From: Euzebyella saccharophila
Lineage (GTDB): Bacteria > Bacteroidota > Bacteroidia > Flavobacteriales > Flavobacteriaceae
NCBI RefSeq assembly: GCF_014855495.1
Contig: NZ_JACYFJ010000002.1
Coordinates: 124,001 to 188,000 of the forward strand
Direction: 5' to 3'
DNA length: 64,000 nucleotides
How positions within the stretch are numbered: position 1 is the stretch's first letter; every line of letters starts with the position of its first letter. The translations under genes and the position numbers were made by a program. Below the pieces are notes generated by a model, which saw nothing but the letters and a program-made list of their open reading frames with translations, searched no databases and was not told the origin of the DNA. Shown one piece after another: positions 17,567 through 27,322 of the stretch.

Positions 17567-17926
17567 ATGTCAATTAAAAATGAATTCACTCTAGAATCTT
17601 CTCGCATAAAGGATAGAAATGTGCAATTAAGGTGTTTGGACCGCAACCAACGCGATATCAAACAATTTAATGAGAAGTTGGCTTCTTATCTCAGCGAACC
17701 AAAAACACCCTTGCAATTTCAAAAGTTTACGGAATTAAAGAACGATGCTCGAGAGCTGCAAAATGAAAATGAAGTGATACTGGCAGATATACGGAATCAA
17801 GTAGATGTTAGTTCTCAAAGTGCTCTATTACTCTCCAAACATTTACGGCGCTTTCAGGAGTTTGCCAAAAAGGTAGTGGGCTATCTATCGGATGTTAAAA
17901 TGGAACGGAGTTTAGGAACTTCCTAA
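17567..17926 (+). CDS. small coiled-coil protein, paralogue B of a tandem pair
   Basis: The 119-residue protein aligns over about 90 residues with its upstream neighbour: the RxQR, the SxPxTxxxF and the QxENE/NRNNKE positions are in register. The C-terminal part (LSKHLRRFQEFAKKVVGYLSDVK) matches LSTFRQLQSHVEEYLTK of paralogue A. It is a cytoplasmic helical protein of unknown family. A full -7 box lies upstream, so it probably has its own promoter. Confidence 0.65.
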   Translation: MSIKNEFTLESSRIKDRNVQLRCLDRNQRDIKQFNEKLASYLSEPKTPLQFQKFTELKNDARELQNENEVILADIRNQVDVSSQSALLLSKHLRRFQEFAKKVVGYLSDVKMERSLGTS

Positions 17927-18023
17927 GTACCAATTCCATTTCCTGAATAAATACCTTACCAATATTTCCTTATTAACAAATAACGTTTGAGTTAATTTTA
18001 ATTACGCAAATGTTAAAAAAATG

Positions 18024-18054
18024 TTGCAACTGCATGATTATTGTGTTAAGTTTA
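18024..18054 (+). promoter_or_regulatory. candidate promoter for the M8-like lipoprotein gene
   Basis: TTG at 18024-18026 is followed after 20 nt by TAAGTTTA (18047-18054), one mismatch from TAnnTTTG. Spacing fits the Bacteroidota vegetative promoter. The start codon at 18116 leaves a leader of about 55 nt. Confidence 0.5.
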
Positions 18055-18115
18055 ACAGGATATTAAAGGACCGGAAGACTTTATCGGTCTCTAACTCTTA
18101 ACACAGTAACATTGT

Positions 18116-19180
18116 ATGAAAAACACATTTTTTAAATCAAGTCGTTTACTGGCTTGTACATGCTTAATTAGTGCCGGCGTACTTAGTTCTTGTACGCAAG
18201 ACAGCGTATCACCAGATACGGATAAACCAGAGGTTTCAATTATAGAGACTACAGATGATGGAGCCAAAGAAGATATTGTTTTTGCCTTAAAATCAGCCCC
18301 TTCAGACCCCATTATCATCGATGACCTCGGGTCGGATGCCTTAAAAACTACGGAGGCACCTGGCGTGGATAGGGGGCGCTTTAACATTACCCTTAAATAT
18401 TTATTACCACCAACGGAAAGGCAAGTAGAAGTTTTTGAAGCTGCAGCCGCCCGCTGGGAACGTATCATTATTAAGGACGAACCTTCTTTTATAGGTACGT
18501 TACCCTCAGCTTTCGAAGGTTTTCCACCGCTTGTAGATGAGGGAGTGGTTGATGATATTATCATCGAGGTAGCTTTGGCACCTATTGATGGTCCAGGTCA
18601 GGTTTTGGGACAGGCGGGCCCGCAATTTGTTCGTACGGACGATTTTCTTACTCTTTCAGGGGTGATGTTCTTTGATGTGGACGATTTGGATTTCTTAGAA
18701 GAATTGGACCTATTCGAGGAAGTTATTGTACATGAGATGGGACACGTTTTAGGTATAGGTACCCTTTGGAACGTAGCTCCTTTTGGTTTTGATAGAACCT
18801 TACGTGGTGGCCCTGATAGCAATCCTTACTTCTTAGGTAAAAAAGCCAATGTATTCTGGAATGCGGAAGGTGGAACTCTAGAATTACCTGTTGAAGGCGA
18901 TTTTGGACCGGGTACCGCTTTAGGACATTGGGATGAAGAAGCTTTGGATAATGAGCTGATGACTGGTTTCCTTAATTTGGGAGAAAATCCTTTAAGCCGT
19001 ATTACCGCCGGGTCCATGAAAGATCTTGGTTATGGGTCGGCTTCAGTAGGCGAATCCTATGATTTACCCAAAGGGACCCCAGGGGTAGCCGCCAAGGGAA
19101 CTGCACCTGGAGACGGTATACATATTGGTAGCATGGAGACGTTATTATCTCCGGTAGGTTTTGTCAATATGAAAAAATAA
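18116..19180 (+). CDS. leishmanolysin-like (M8-related) metallopeptidase lipoprotein
   Basis: The 354-residue protein has a lipoprotein signal with cysteine 26 (GVLSSCTQD) and an acidic linker. The catalytic domain has the zinc motif VHEMGHVLGIGTLW (H206, E207, H210), preceded by a fold with ARWERIIIKDEPSF. The later ELMTGFLNLGENPLSRIT supplies the family's ELMTG-type turn. It should be anchored in a membrane facing the periplasm or surface and degrade proteins. It stands alone between a promoter and an 18-bp terminator. Confidence 0.85.
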   Translation: MKNTFFKSSRLLACTCLISAGVLSSCTQDSVSPDTDKPEVSIIETTDDGAKEDIVFALKSAPSDPIIIDDLGSDALKTTEAPGVDRGRFNITLKYLLPPTERQVEVFEAAAARWERIIIKDEPSFIGTLPSAFEGFPPLVDEGVVDDIIIEVALAPIDGPGQVLGQAGPQFVRTDDFLTLSGVMFFDVDDLDFLEELDLFEEVIVHEMGHVLGIGTLWNVAPFGFDRTLRGGPDSNPYFLGKKANVFWNAEGGTLELPVEGDFGPGTALGHWDEEALDNELMTGFLNLGENPLSRITAGSMKDLGYGSASVGESYDLPKGTPGVAAKGTAPGDGIHIGSMETLLSPVGFVNMKK

Positions 19181-19220
19181 GAAAATTCAGTTCTCCCTAT
19201 TTTGGGGAATTGAAATAAGA

Positions 19221-19262
19221 AAAAAGCCTGTAGTTCTCCAAAATGAGAACTACAGGCTTTTT
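19221..19262 (+). terminator. strong Rho-independent terminator
   Basis: An 18-bp perfect stem (19221-19238 with 19245-19262) encloses a 6-nt CAAAAT loop. It starts with five A and ends in five T, so it can work in both directions. It closes the M8-like peptidase transcript and insulates the histidine kinase gene. Confidence 0.92.
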
Positions 19263-19314
19263 AAATGGAAAATAAATAGTAAATTGAAATGGTTAAATAT
19301 CTTTATATAGCTAC

Positions 19315-20619
19315 ATGAAGAAACCCACCTTATCTCAGCTAGAAAAAGACCAGATTATAGAACGCCAAGTGCGTTTTCAAGAATTATTGATTAGTATTTC
19401 TACCACTTACATCAACTCGGATTTAACTGATATTGATCAACTGATCAATCGTTCGCTAAAACAAATTGGGGAGTTTGTGGAATCTGACAGGAGTTATATT
19501 TTTTCCTATGATTTAGAAAATAATACTACGTCCAACACCTATGAGTGGTGTTCAGAAGGGATTACCCCTGAAATAGAGAATCTTCAAAATATTCCAGTAG
19601 ATTTTATACCCCAGTGGTTAGAGGCCCACCGAGCTGGAAAGGCCTTTTTTGTTGAGGATGTAAGTGAACTTCCAGAAGACGGGGAACAAGGACTTAGGGC
19701 CATTCTAGAACCTCAAGGAATAAAAAGCCTCATTACCATTCCAAAAATCAAGAACAATGAACTTATTGGGTTTATAGGCTTTGATTCCGTTCGCCAAATA
19801 AACAAGTACAATGACAATGAGAAGGAGATTCTCTTTGTTTATGCCAATATGCTCGTAAATGTCATTCAACGTAAGGAGCAGGAGGCAAAAATTAAGGAGC
19901 AAGAAGCTAAAAAGGAAGAGTTGCTTCAGCATTTATCCAAGCAAAACGAAGCTTTGAATGACTATGCCCATATGGTATCCCATGATTTAAAGGCTCCTTT
20001 GATCGGTATTCATACCCTAATTGGTTGGTTTTTGGAAGATCATAAGGAACGATTGAATGAAGGTCAAATGCAAACGATGAACGAGGTCTTATACCACGTG
20101 GAAAAAATGGATAGTTTGATCAAGGGAATTTTGGATTATTCCACTGTGGGCCTCATGGAGTCCGAGAACAGTTGGGTAGATACCAACCAGCTTATGACAG
20201 AAATTCTACAGACCACCATGGTTCCTGATGCGGTGGATATCCAGATCCAAGAGGACCTTCCAAAGTTGTACGGAAACACCTGGCGTTTTAAACAGTTGTT
20301 TCAAAACCTACTACAGAATGCCCTTAAGTATTGTGATAAAGAGGAGAGTAGGGTAACGGTTTGTTACACCGATAAGGCAGATGCTTATGAATTTTTTGTG
20401 GAGGACAACGGTAGGGGCATCAACCCCATTTACTTTGACCGCATTTTCAAGATATTTACCAAATTGGACAATACGGCTAGCTCTTCGGGCATTGGTCTTT
20501 CCATCGTTAAAAAGATTGTCACCTACTATCAAGGTGAAATCTGGTTGGAAAGTGAGGAGGGTAAGGGTACCACCTTCTATTTTAGCCTACCAAAAGAAGT
20601 GGTGGCCAAAGAAGGGTAG
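19315..20619 (+). CDS. GAF-domain sensor histidine kinase
   Basis: The 434-residue protein begins with a GAF domain (about 20-185; SYIFSYDLENN and GFIGFDSVR are typical), a short coiled coil (about 185-215, EQEAKIKEQEAKKEEL) and a HisKA domain. The phosphorylated histidine is H223 (MVSHDLKAPL). The HATPase_c domain follows, with N-box FQNLLQNALKY, G1 VEDNGRGINP and G2 SSGIGLSIVKKI. There is no membrane segment, so it is soluble. No response regulator lies beside it, so it is an orphan kinase; its signal and partner are unknown. Confidence 0.93.
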   Translation: MKKPTLSQLEKDQIIERQVRFQELLISISTTYINSDLTDIDQLINRSLKQIGEFVESDRSYIFSYDLENNTTSNTYEWCSEGITPEIENLQNIPVDFIPQWLEAHRAGKAFFVEDVSELPEDGEQGLRAILEPQGIKSLITIPKIKNNELIGFIGFDSVRQINKYNDNEKEILFVYANMLVNVIQRKEQEAKIKEQEAKKEELLQHLSKQNEALNDYAHMVSHDLKAPLIGIHTLIGWFLEDHKERLNEGQMQTMNEVLYHVEKMDSLIKGILDYSTVGLMESENSWVDTNQLMTEILQTTMVPDAVDIQIQEDLPKLYGNTWRFKQLFQNLLQNALKYCDKEESRVTVCYTDKADAYEFFVEDNGRGINPIYFDRIFKIFTKLDNTASSSGIGLSIVKKIVTYYQGEIWLESEEGKGTTFYFSLPKEVVAKEG

Positions 20620-20623
20620 TAGA

Positions 20624-21523
20624 TTAACTGTAAAGAATTAAAAATACGCCTGCTAAAATCCCGAAAAGGGGTACCAATTTCTTGCGCTTGTTCTGTTCCT
20701 TAAAAAGAATCCCACCCAACAGAACGGCTATTAAAATCTGACTTCTTTTAATGGCCGAAAGTAGCATGATCAAGGCTTCCGGGTCCTGTAGGGCCCTAAA
20801 ATAGAAATAGTCCGCCAATTGCAAAAGAATACCCACCAAAGGAATGGACCACCGCCAACTAAAGCCTTTGCGTACCGCTTCGCTTTTCCTTCTTTTATAA
20901 AGAACAATGACCAGAATTATCAGCATAGTATAGGTACAGAACCAAAATTGTAGGGTAGAAGGGGTGAGGGTCAGGTTCTGAATCAAAAACTTATCATACA
21001 ATCCGCTGCTAGCACCCAAAAAAGTAGCCGCTACAATGGCATAGATCCATTTATTGCTTTTAAAATGGATACCCTCTTTCTTTCCGATTCGGGAATACAG
21101 AAAAACCGAAATAATTATCAGAAAAAAGCCGGTCCATTGAGCAACGTTCGGTCGCTCCTGATAAATAAGTAAGGCACCAATGAAGGTGAAGAACGGACCT
21201 GCAGACCGTATGGGCGTAACAATGGTTATGGGCAAGTGTTTTAAGGCTTGATAGGCAAGTACCCAAGACGTGGCCATAATGGCAGACTTGATTAAGATAA
21301 AGCCGTGATCGGAAGGGGAGAGGGGCTGCACGAACAAATGCCATTCCTGCATGGTTTCTGGTAGGTACCAAGATCCTAAAAACACCGGAAGCAACATTAA
21401 AAATCCGGCTACCAAGGTTCCTAGAAGTACGGTATAGGTTTCGTTGTTTTGAACCGCATGTTTTTTACACAGATTGTGTATTCCCAAAAATAAGGCTGCC
21501 AGAAGCCCAAGATACATCCACAT
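20624..21523 (-). CDS. EamA/DMT-family transporter
   Basis: The 299-residue protein has about ten membrane helices in two EamA repeats (about 5-145 and 155-298). Key segments include APFFTFIGALLIYQERPNVAQWTGF in the first repeat and LLSAIKRSQILIAVLLGGILFKEQ in the second. It is an inner-membrane drug/metabolite carrier of unknown substrate. It converges with the histidine kinase with a 4-nt gap, and no operon partner indicates its substrate. Confidence 0.88.
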   Translation of the reverse strand: MWMYLGLLAALFLGIHNLCKKHAVQNNETYTVLLGTLVAGFLMLLPVFLGSWYLPETMQEWHLFVQPLSPSDHGFILIKSAIMATSWVLAYQALKHLPITIVTPIRSAGPFFTFIGALLIYQERPNVAQWTGFFLIIISVFLYSRIGKKEGIHFKSNKWIYAIVAATFLGASSGLYDKFLIQNLTLTPSTLQFWFCTYTMLIILVIVLYKRRKSEAVRKGFSWRWSIPLVGILLQLADYFYFRALQDPEALIMLLSAIKRSQILIAVLLGGILFKEQNKRKKLVPLFGILAGVFLILYS

Positions 21524-21743
21524 AATGGGCGCGAAGATAAAAAGATGAATTTAGTTGATGGGCATCAAAAACGGTTTAAAAACCTCTAGCGAAAAGTTTA
21601 CTTTTCTAACTGGTGATTTTACATCGATTTAATGTGTAATTTAGAAAAGGATTTCAATCCGAAATATCCTATATGAATTTCACTTCAGCAAAAAACAAAA
21701 AACTATCGGCCGGCCCACCACCATACAGCAGGTACTTGAGCAA

Positions 21744-22463
21744 TTGGACATTATTATAGACCGTTCCATCGCCATGAATGATCGTACAGGTTATTTTGCC
21801 TATTTATACCGAAGGGTGACTGCTGAAATATTGAAAGAAGTGCAGTTGGGAAATTTTGAGGACAATGAGCGGATGGAATTCTTTGACGTAGCCTTTGCCA
21901 ATTACTATCTCGATGCCTACCACGCACATACCCACCATACCGAAATTGGCGTGGCGTGGGATTACGCTTTCAATAGTAAAACGGAATCGCTGACTATCTT
22001 ACAACATTTGTTACTGGGAGTCAATGTACATATCAACCTTGATTTGGCATTGACCGCAACTACCGTGATGAAGGATACCCAAATAAACTTGATCGAAAGT
22101 GATTTTATGAAGGTGAATGCCATTTTGGGGGCAATAGTGAACGAAATGCAGGACCGATTGAGCAAGGTTTCGCCAATGTTGTTTTTATTGGATGTGCTCG
22201 GAAAGAATACCGATGAGAAAATCATCAATTTTAGTCTGGAGAAAGCCCGGGAGTTTTCGTGGGCGCACGCCAATTTGCTTTGGGGCATGGGTAGCGACCA
22301 CCAAATGAGTGCCATTAAGGAAATGGATAGGGCGGTGCTGAACTTGGGTATGTTTATCAAGAACCCAAAATCAAAATTCATTGGGTATGCCCTTAACTTT
22401 ATAGCCATGTTTGAAGCTAAGCAAGTGGGCAAGGTTATTTCCAAGCTACGCGAGGATTCCTAG
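21744..22463 (+). CDS. DUF5995 family protein (possible 5' frameshift)
   Basis: From TTG 21744 the protein has 239 residues, with RTGYFAYLYRRVTAEI, DVAFANYYLDAYHAH and LLLGVNVHINLDLALTA, a good fit to DUF5995. The reading frame continues upstream as QKTIGRPTTIQQVLEQLDI, which looks like real family sequence, but it has no start codon there. An ATG at 21673 lies in another frame, separated by two six-A runs (21691-21702). One extra A would join them. Either a homopolymer sequencing error or a non-ATG start explains this. The function is unknown. Confidence 0.75.
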   Translation: MDIIIDRSIAMNDRTGYFAYLYRRVTAEILKEVQLGNFEDNERMEFFDVAFANYYLDAYHAHTHHTEIGVAWDYAFNSKTESLTILQHLLLGVNVHINLDLALTATTVMKDTQINLIESDFMKVNAILGAIVNEMQDRLSKVSPMLFLLDVLGKNTDEKIINFSLEKAREFSWAHANLLWGMGSDHQMSAIKEMDRAVLNLGMFIKNPKSKFIGYALNFIAMFEAKQVGKVISKLREDS

Positions 22464-22472
22464 TGGGTAAAC

Positions 22473-23357
22473 TTACTTCTTAATGATTTTTTTCACTCCC
22501 ATAACAATTAACAGTACTACGAAACCTATGACAAGACCCAATAGAAATTCCACCAACATGGCCGGTAACGAAGGAAACAGGTGGTGCAGAAACGGTACGT
22601 TATGGGAAAAGATTCCGCCAGAAACCAATAAGAGGGCAATAGTACCAATGATTCCCAAGCTTTTAATTACTACGGGAAGTGCATTTACAAAAAACCGCCC
22701 CACCTTATCGGAGAAGCTGTTGTCTTCCTCGTTGAGGTTGATGAGCCGTACCCCAAACTCGTCCATGCGTACAATAAGGGCCACAATTCCATAGACCCCG
22801 ACCGTTGCCAGTAAGGCCACCACGGAGACCACCATAATCTGATTGACCAGCGGTTCTTGAATAACCGTACCCAAAGCAATGATGACGATTTCTACCGAAA
22901 GGATAAAATCCGTAAGAATGGCCGATTTAATTTTCTCTTTTTCAAGTTCCAGCACATCTTCCTTGGAGGGAGCTTCGGCCTTTACATGCACTTCCTTGTG
23001 GTCGTGGGGAACAAAGTATTCATATATTTTTTCGGCACCTTCATACGCAAGATAGAGTCCGCCAAGCACCAAAATAATAGTAACCGCTACCGGTAAAAAG
23101 GCACTTAGCAAAAAAGCTACGGGCAGAATGATAATCTTATTGATCAAGGAACCTTTGGTAATGGCCCAAAGTACCGGTATTTCCCTTTTGGACACAAACC
23201 CAGAAGCTTTTTCCGCATTTACCGCTAAGTCATCTCCCAGGATGCCTGCGGTTTTCTTGGTGGCTATTTTACTCATGGAGGCAACGTCATCCAATAGCGT
23301 TGCTACATCATCTAAAATTGCGAAAAAACCGGAGGCCATAAATTTTGTTTTGGTCAA
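22473..23357 (-). CDS. DUF808 family membrane protein (YedI-like)
   Basis: The 294-residue protein begins with the DUF808 signature ASGFFAILDDVATLLDDVASMSKIATKKTAGILGDDLAVNAEKA, given here in pieces: FFAILDDVA (11-19) and KKTAGILGDDL (34-44). Several membrane helices follow (about 78-105, 155-170, 178-200, 230-250, 265-290). It is an inner-membrane protein of unknown function. It converges with DUF5995 and stands alone. Confidence 0.9.
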   Translation of the reverse strand: MTKTKFMASGFFAILDDVATLLDDVASMSKIATKKTAGILGDDLAVNAEKASGFVSKREIPVLWAITKGSLINKIIILPVAFLLSAFLPVAVTIILVLGGLYLAYEGAEKIYEYFVPHDHKEVHVKAEAPSKEDVLELEKEKIKSAILTDFILSVEIVIIALGTVIQEPLVNQIMVVSVVALLATVGVYGIVALIVRMDEFGVRLINLNEEDNSFSDKVGRFFVNALPVVIKSLGIIGTIALLLVSGGIFSHNVPFLHHLFPSLPAMLVEFLLGLVIGFVVLLIVMGVKKIIKK

Positions 23358-23480
23358 AAATAGAGCATGCCGTTTAGATATAGGTATTCATTTGGCGAAA
23401 AAGTGAACTTGATATAATGAAATTCTTTTTATCGTTCAGTTACTAAGATTCCACTTGTGATTAAATTCACTAAAAACCTA

Positions 23481-25046
23481 TTAAAATTCTTTTTTGCTTA
23501 TTTTACCCAATTCCCTTTGCTTAATGGCAAAATTGAACGTTTTTAGGTTGGCGGTTAGTTGTACAAAATCGGCACCATTTTTCCAGACTAAATCAATTTC
23601 GTCTTCCTTTGAATCATTTATTTTCATTTGACCCAAAAAGGCGTTTGATGTATTTCGCAACCTCATTATCTCAAGTTGATCACGCACTACTTTTCTTTGT
23701 AATCCAGATAATATTTCTTCTTTTGTCAAGGTAGACCTATTAATTTCTTTATGGCCCCCACTACCTGCTTTATCCGCAGCCTCATAGTCATTTTTTCCGG
23801 CAAAAATATCCAAATACCAAACCTGTGGAATTCCAGGCATAAACATTTGAATGGCCCTGGCCAAGAGCAGTTTTTGTTCATTCTCACCCAGAGCACTAAA
23901 GAAAGTAGCATTTACCTGATAATAGGAAATTTTCTTTCCTGAGGGACCGTACAAATTTTTGACGCGCCCCCCTCTTTCCATGATAATATTCATAATGGAT
24001 TCAATCTCATCATTCTCCAAAAGACCCTGATTATAGGTCCCCGAAACCTCTTTTCCTTTTAAGTCCAAAACGGGAATACCATCGTGACAACCCAACATGT
24101 TCACGGTTTTATACCCCTTGTTCACTATTTCTCTTGCCCAAGTGAACAATGCCGTATGATTTGCCGTTTCCAATGTATGTATCATTAAACCCGGCAGGAA
24201 GAAATCATAAATTTGATATCCTTCATTTGCAACTTCGTCATGAAGGTGAAGACCATATTCTGCATGTATCTCCGGTAAGAGGGTCAGGCCATTTTTTTCC
24301 GCTATTTTTTTTATTCTCTGAAGATACTCCCAAGTTCCGGGTTTATTAAAAAAATTAGATTGTCCAACTTCCTTGTGCAGATAGGCAAAAGCATCCAACC
24401 TTAATATGGAGCAACCATAGCTTTTTACCTTAGCCAATGTTTCTTCGTAAAAATCCCAAACTAACGGTGATTTGGCATTGACATCCATCTGCCCTAAAAT
24501 AGTATTACTTTCTTTGTCGATTTTTTGATAAAAAGTGTTCCAATAGGGTTGTTCACTACCATCTGGAAAGGGTACCTTTAGTATGGGTAACCCTACTTTT
24601 CTCATGAACAATTTATCAAGATATTCTTTCTTTGGGATTATAATGCCATTCTCATCCATTGAGCCATTTCCTTTCCAAAAGGAATTCCAATTGATAAAAA
24701 AGTCTTTATACTTGGAATTTTCTCCATTTTTCAGCAAGTCCTTGAATTGTGGTGATGCTACCGAAAGGTGGTTAAGAACGATATCAAATTTCAACATGAT
24801 TCCCAGTTCGTCCAACGCCTGTATGTCATCTTTGGAAACCAGCTCCTCATTAATGTTGTAATCTATAATTGAAAAACCTCTATCCAGGTCACTATTAAAA
24901 AAAGTGGGAAGCACGTAAAATAATGAAAATACCTCCTTAAACTCCGGCATTTGGAGCATTGCAACGGTATCACTCAATTTAGTGCCTATACTATCTGGGT
25001 AGGCATTAAACATTACTCCATTTGAAATTGAACCCTTTAGTTTCAT
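23481..25046 (-). CDS. GH13 sucrose-phosphorylase-like enzyme
   Basis: The 521-residue protein has a GH13 (beta/alpha)8 barrel. Region I is FDIVLNH (87-93). The nucleophile is D218 (ILRLDAF), the acid/base E259 (LLPEIHAEY), and the third carboxylate D322 (GCHDGIPVLDLKG). The HDGIxVxD pattern and length resemble sucrose phosphorylases and related glucoside phosphorylases (GH13 subfamily 18), and there is no signal peptide. It would release glucose 1-phosphate plus fructose (or a related acceptor) in the cytoplasm. A PfkB kinase and an MFS sugar carrier lie upstream in the same run. Other phosphorylase specificities, such as sucrose 6'-phosphate or glucosylglycerol, remain possible. Confidence 0.85.
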   Translation of the reverse strand: MKLKGSISNGVMFNAYPDSIGTKLSDTVAMLQMPEFKEVFSLFYVLPTFFNSDLDRGFSIIDYNINEELVSKDDIQALDELGIMLKFDIVLNHLSVASPQFKDLLKNGENSKYKDFFINWNSFWKGNGSMDENGIIIPKKEYLDKLFMRKVGLPILKVPFPDGSEQPYWNTFYQKIDKESNTILGQMDVNAKSPLVWDFYEETLAKVKSYGCSILRLDAFAYLHKEVGQSNFFNKPGTWEYLQRIKKIAEKNGLTLLPEIHAEYGLHLHDEVANEGYQIYDFFLPGLMIHTLETANHTALFTWAREIVNKGYKTVNMLGCHDGIPVLDLKGKEVSGTYNQGLLENDEIESIMNIIMERGGRVKNLYGPSGKKISYYQVNATFFSALGENEQKLLLARAIQMFMPGIPQVWYLDIFAGKNDYEAADKAGSGGHKEINRSTLTKEEILSGLQRKVVRDQLEIMRLRNTSNAFLGQMKINDSKEDEIDLVWKNGADFVQLTANLKTFNFAIKQRELGKISKKEF

Positions 25047-25064
25047 ATCCCTACTTGAAATTAA

Positions 25065-25994
25065 TTATAAAAGTTTAGATAAAATATCGATATTATCTGG
25101 CAATCGTCCAACATTTTGCAGCTTTAAGGCAGCCAACTTCAAAGCCACTTGAAGACATTCTTTTGTAGATTTTTCTTTGATAAAGGCAAAAAGAAAACCG
25201 GACCAGAAAGCATCTCCCGCACCTGTGGTATCTTGAACTTTTTCTACTTTTATGGCCGGCAGTTCAATGACGCCTTCTTCTCTTTGTGAGAGCTTTACGC
25301 CTTTGCTGCCCAATGTTAAACAGACCGTATCTACCCCTTGGGAATGAAAAAAATTAAATATTTCTTCATGGGGCAATTGTTTTTCAAATAACCGTAGCAT
25401 ATCGTCTTCACTTATTTTAATAAGCGGATTGAATTTACAGTACGCCTTTATGACTTCCATTGCTTGTTCCTGGCTCGACCATAATTTTTTCGCGTAATTG
25501 ATGTCAATACTCAATTTACAGCCCATTTCATAAGCCTCTTTGGCCTTGTTGAGAATACTTTTTTGAGCCGGATTCTTACTTAAAGCAAAGCAGGTGGTAT
25601 GAAAAATTTTGGTTTTGGAAAGGGTGGTATTTGAAATTTGTGCCTCTTCAATACATTTATCCGCTTGGCGATATGGGATAAAATCTGGAGTTCCCTGTGA
25701 TCGTGATACGAAAATTACACTGGTAGATTTATCTTCCAGTTTGTTCATGTTTTTAGTTTCAATATTGACTTCGGCCAATCTTTGGTAAATGTATTCACCA
25801 AAGCCATCATTTCCTACGGTGGCTACCAATGATGAGTTTAAGCCCAACCTGGCACAGTTCATTGCAACATTGGTTGCTGATCCTCCCAGGTATCTATGAT
25901 AATCCCTGGTTTGATTAATGAGTACACCTTCTTGATGACCTATGAAATCAATAAGGACCTCTCCTACACATAATATATCTATCATGTTATTCAA
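25065..25994 (-). CDS. PfkB-family sugar kinase, probable fructokinase
   Basis: The 309-residue protein shows the PfkB N-terminal motif LGGSATNVAMNCARLGL (36-52) and the C-terminal catalytic motif DTTGAGDAFWSGFL, with the aspartate base. It lies 18 nt before the phosphorylase and after the MFS carrier. Phosphorylation of the fructose released by the phosphorylase is the simplest role. Substrate is inferred from context; family identity is clear. Confidence 0.88.
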   Translation of the reverse strand: MNNMIDILCVGEVLIDFIGHQEGVLINQTRDYHRYLGGSATNVAMNCARLGLNSSLVATVGNDGFGEYIYQRLAEVNIETKNMNKLEDKSTSVIFVSRSQGTPDFIPYRQADKCIEEAQISNTTLSKTKIFHTTCFALSKNPAQKSILNKAKEAYEMGCKLSIDINYAKKLWSSQEQAMEVIKAYCKFNPLIKISEDDMLRLFEKQLPHEEIFNFFHSQGVDTVCLTLGSKGVKLSQREEGVIELPAIKVEKVQDTTGAGDAFWSGFLFAFIKEKSTKECLQVALKLAALKLQNVGRLPDNIDILSKLL

Positions 25995-26017
25995 CTTTTT
26001 TTATTTTAGATATGGGT

Positions 26018-27313
26018 CTACGTTTGTTTTTTATTTTCTTTGATCCATAGGGTGCATACTGCACTAATAAGCAATAGTACACCGGCAAAAGTGATAGCGT
26101 TTCTTGGGTCATTGCCCAATAGGTTCTTCAAGATAAAACCGAAGGACACTGTTTGTATGATCATAGGAATAACAATCATCATATTGATAATGCCCATATA
26201 AACGCCATACCGTTCTTTAGGTATGTCCTTAACCACTATAAGATAAGGAATACCCATCATACTGGCCCAACCTATTCCAAAGCCCGAAATTGCTATAAAC
26301 AATAGATTTTTATCCTCTATGCGGGGAAATGCCAAAAATCCTAAGGCAGCAACCACGAGACAAAAGACATGTACATATTTGGCGCTGTATTTTTTAGCAT
26401 ATCCTGCTAGGGCGAATGCCACCAAAAAAGTAACAACATTGTACCAACCATTTACCAAACCTGTCCAGCTTACAGCTTCACTGTATGCCTCTTTATTCTG
26501 AGGCGTGGCGTTCCATACAGACAGTGCTACACTTTTAGATGAATTTTGCCAATAGCAGAAAAGGGCATACCACTGAAATAGATAGACAAGGGCCAGTTGC
26601 CACATAACCTTGGGCATTTCTTTGATAGCCCTAAAAATTTCCATTAAGGGTTCCAAGACATTTCCGCCTTTCCTTATAATTTTTAATTCTTCCTCCGTGG
26701 GAGGATACTCCTTGGTTTTGCTCATACTCCATACTATGGTAGCAAGGGAGCAGAAAGCCCCTAAGAAAAATGAGGCGTAGACCCAAGTGGGAAGGGAGCC
26801 TGTGGTACCAATAAAAATCAAAGGGAAAATAAACAAGGACAAATTGGCAAGAACTTGGCCCAACCCCGTAAAAAAACTTTGCATTTGAAATCCCAAGGGG
26901 CGTTGGGCCTCATCTAATTGGTCTGCAATTAAGGCTCTGTAGGGTTCCATTGCCGTATTGTTTCCCACATCTAAAATCCACAAAAGTCCGGCAGCCATCC
27001 AAAGGGAGCTACTATAGGGGAACGCAAATAAAGTAAGGCTACATAAAATGGCACCAATGAGGAAATAGGGTTTGCGCCTACCAAAAGTTGGACTCCAGGT
27101 CTTATCACTTAATGCCCCGATAATTGGTTGTACCAATAAGCCGGTTACCGGACCGGCCAAATGTAAAATTGGTATTTGATCGGGACTGGCTCCTAAAAAA
27201 TCATAAATAGGAGTAACGGCACTTTGTTGAAGACCAAAACTATATTGAATGCCAAAAAAACCAACATTCATATTCAGTATTTGCCAAAAACTTAATTTCG
27301 GTTTTTTAAACAT
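26018..27313 (-). CDS. MFS sugar transporter, SLC45/sucrose-carrier-like
   Basis: The 431-residue protein has about 12 membrane helices. The loop 2-3 motif is [20 protein letters not shown], and there is a long central loop (about 205-235). This arrangement fits the GPH/SLC45-like sugar carriers of Bacteroidota. It should import the disaccharide across the inner membrane for the cytoplasmic phosphorylase. It lies between a small glutaredoxin-like gene (9 nt) and the kinase (23 nt), on one transcript. Confidence 0.87.
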   Translation of the reverse strand: MFKKPKLSFWQILNMNVGFFGIQYSFGLQQSAVTPIYDFLGASPDQIPILHLAGPVTGLLVQPIIGALSDKTWSPTFGRRKPYFLIGAILCSLTLFAFPYSSSLWMAAGLLWILDVGNNTAMEPYRALIADQLDEAQRPLGFQMQSFFTGLGQVLANLSLFIFPLIFIGTTGSLPTWVYASFFLGAFCSLATIVWSMSKTKEYPPTEEELKIIRKGGNVLEPLMEIFRAIKEMPKVMWQLALVYLFQWYALFCYWQNSSKSVALSVWNATPQNKEAYSEAVSWTGLVNGWYNVVTFLVAFALAGYAKKYSAKYVHVFCLVVAALGFLAFPRIEDKNLLFIAISGFGIGWASMMGIPYLIVVKDIPKERYGVYMGIINMMIVIPMIIQTVSFGFILKNLLGNDPRNAITFAGVLLLISAVCTLWIKENKKQT

Positions 27314-27322
27314 GGTTCTTAT

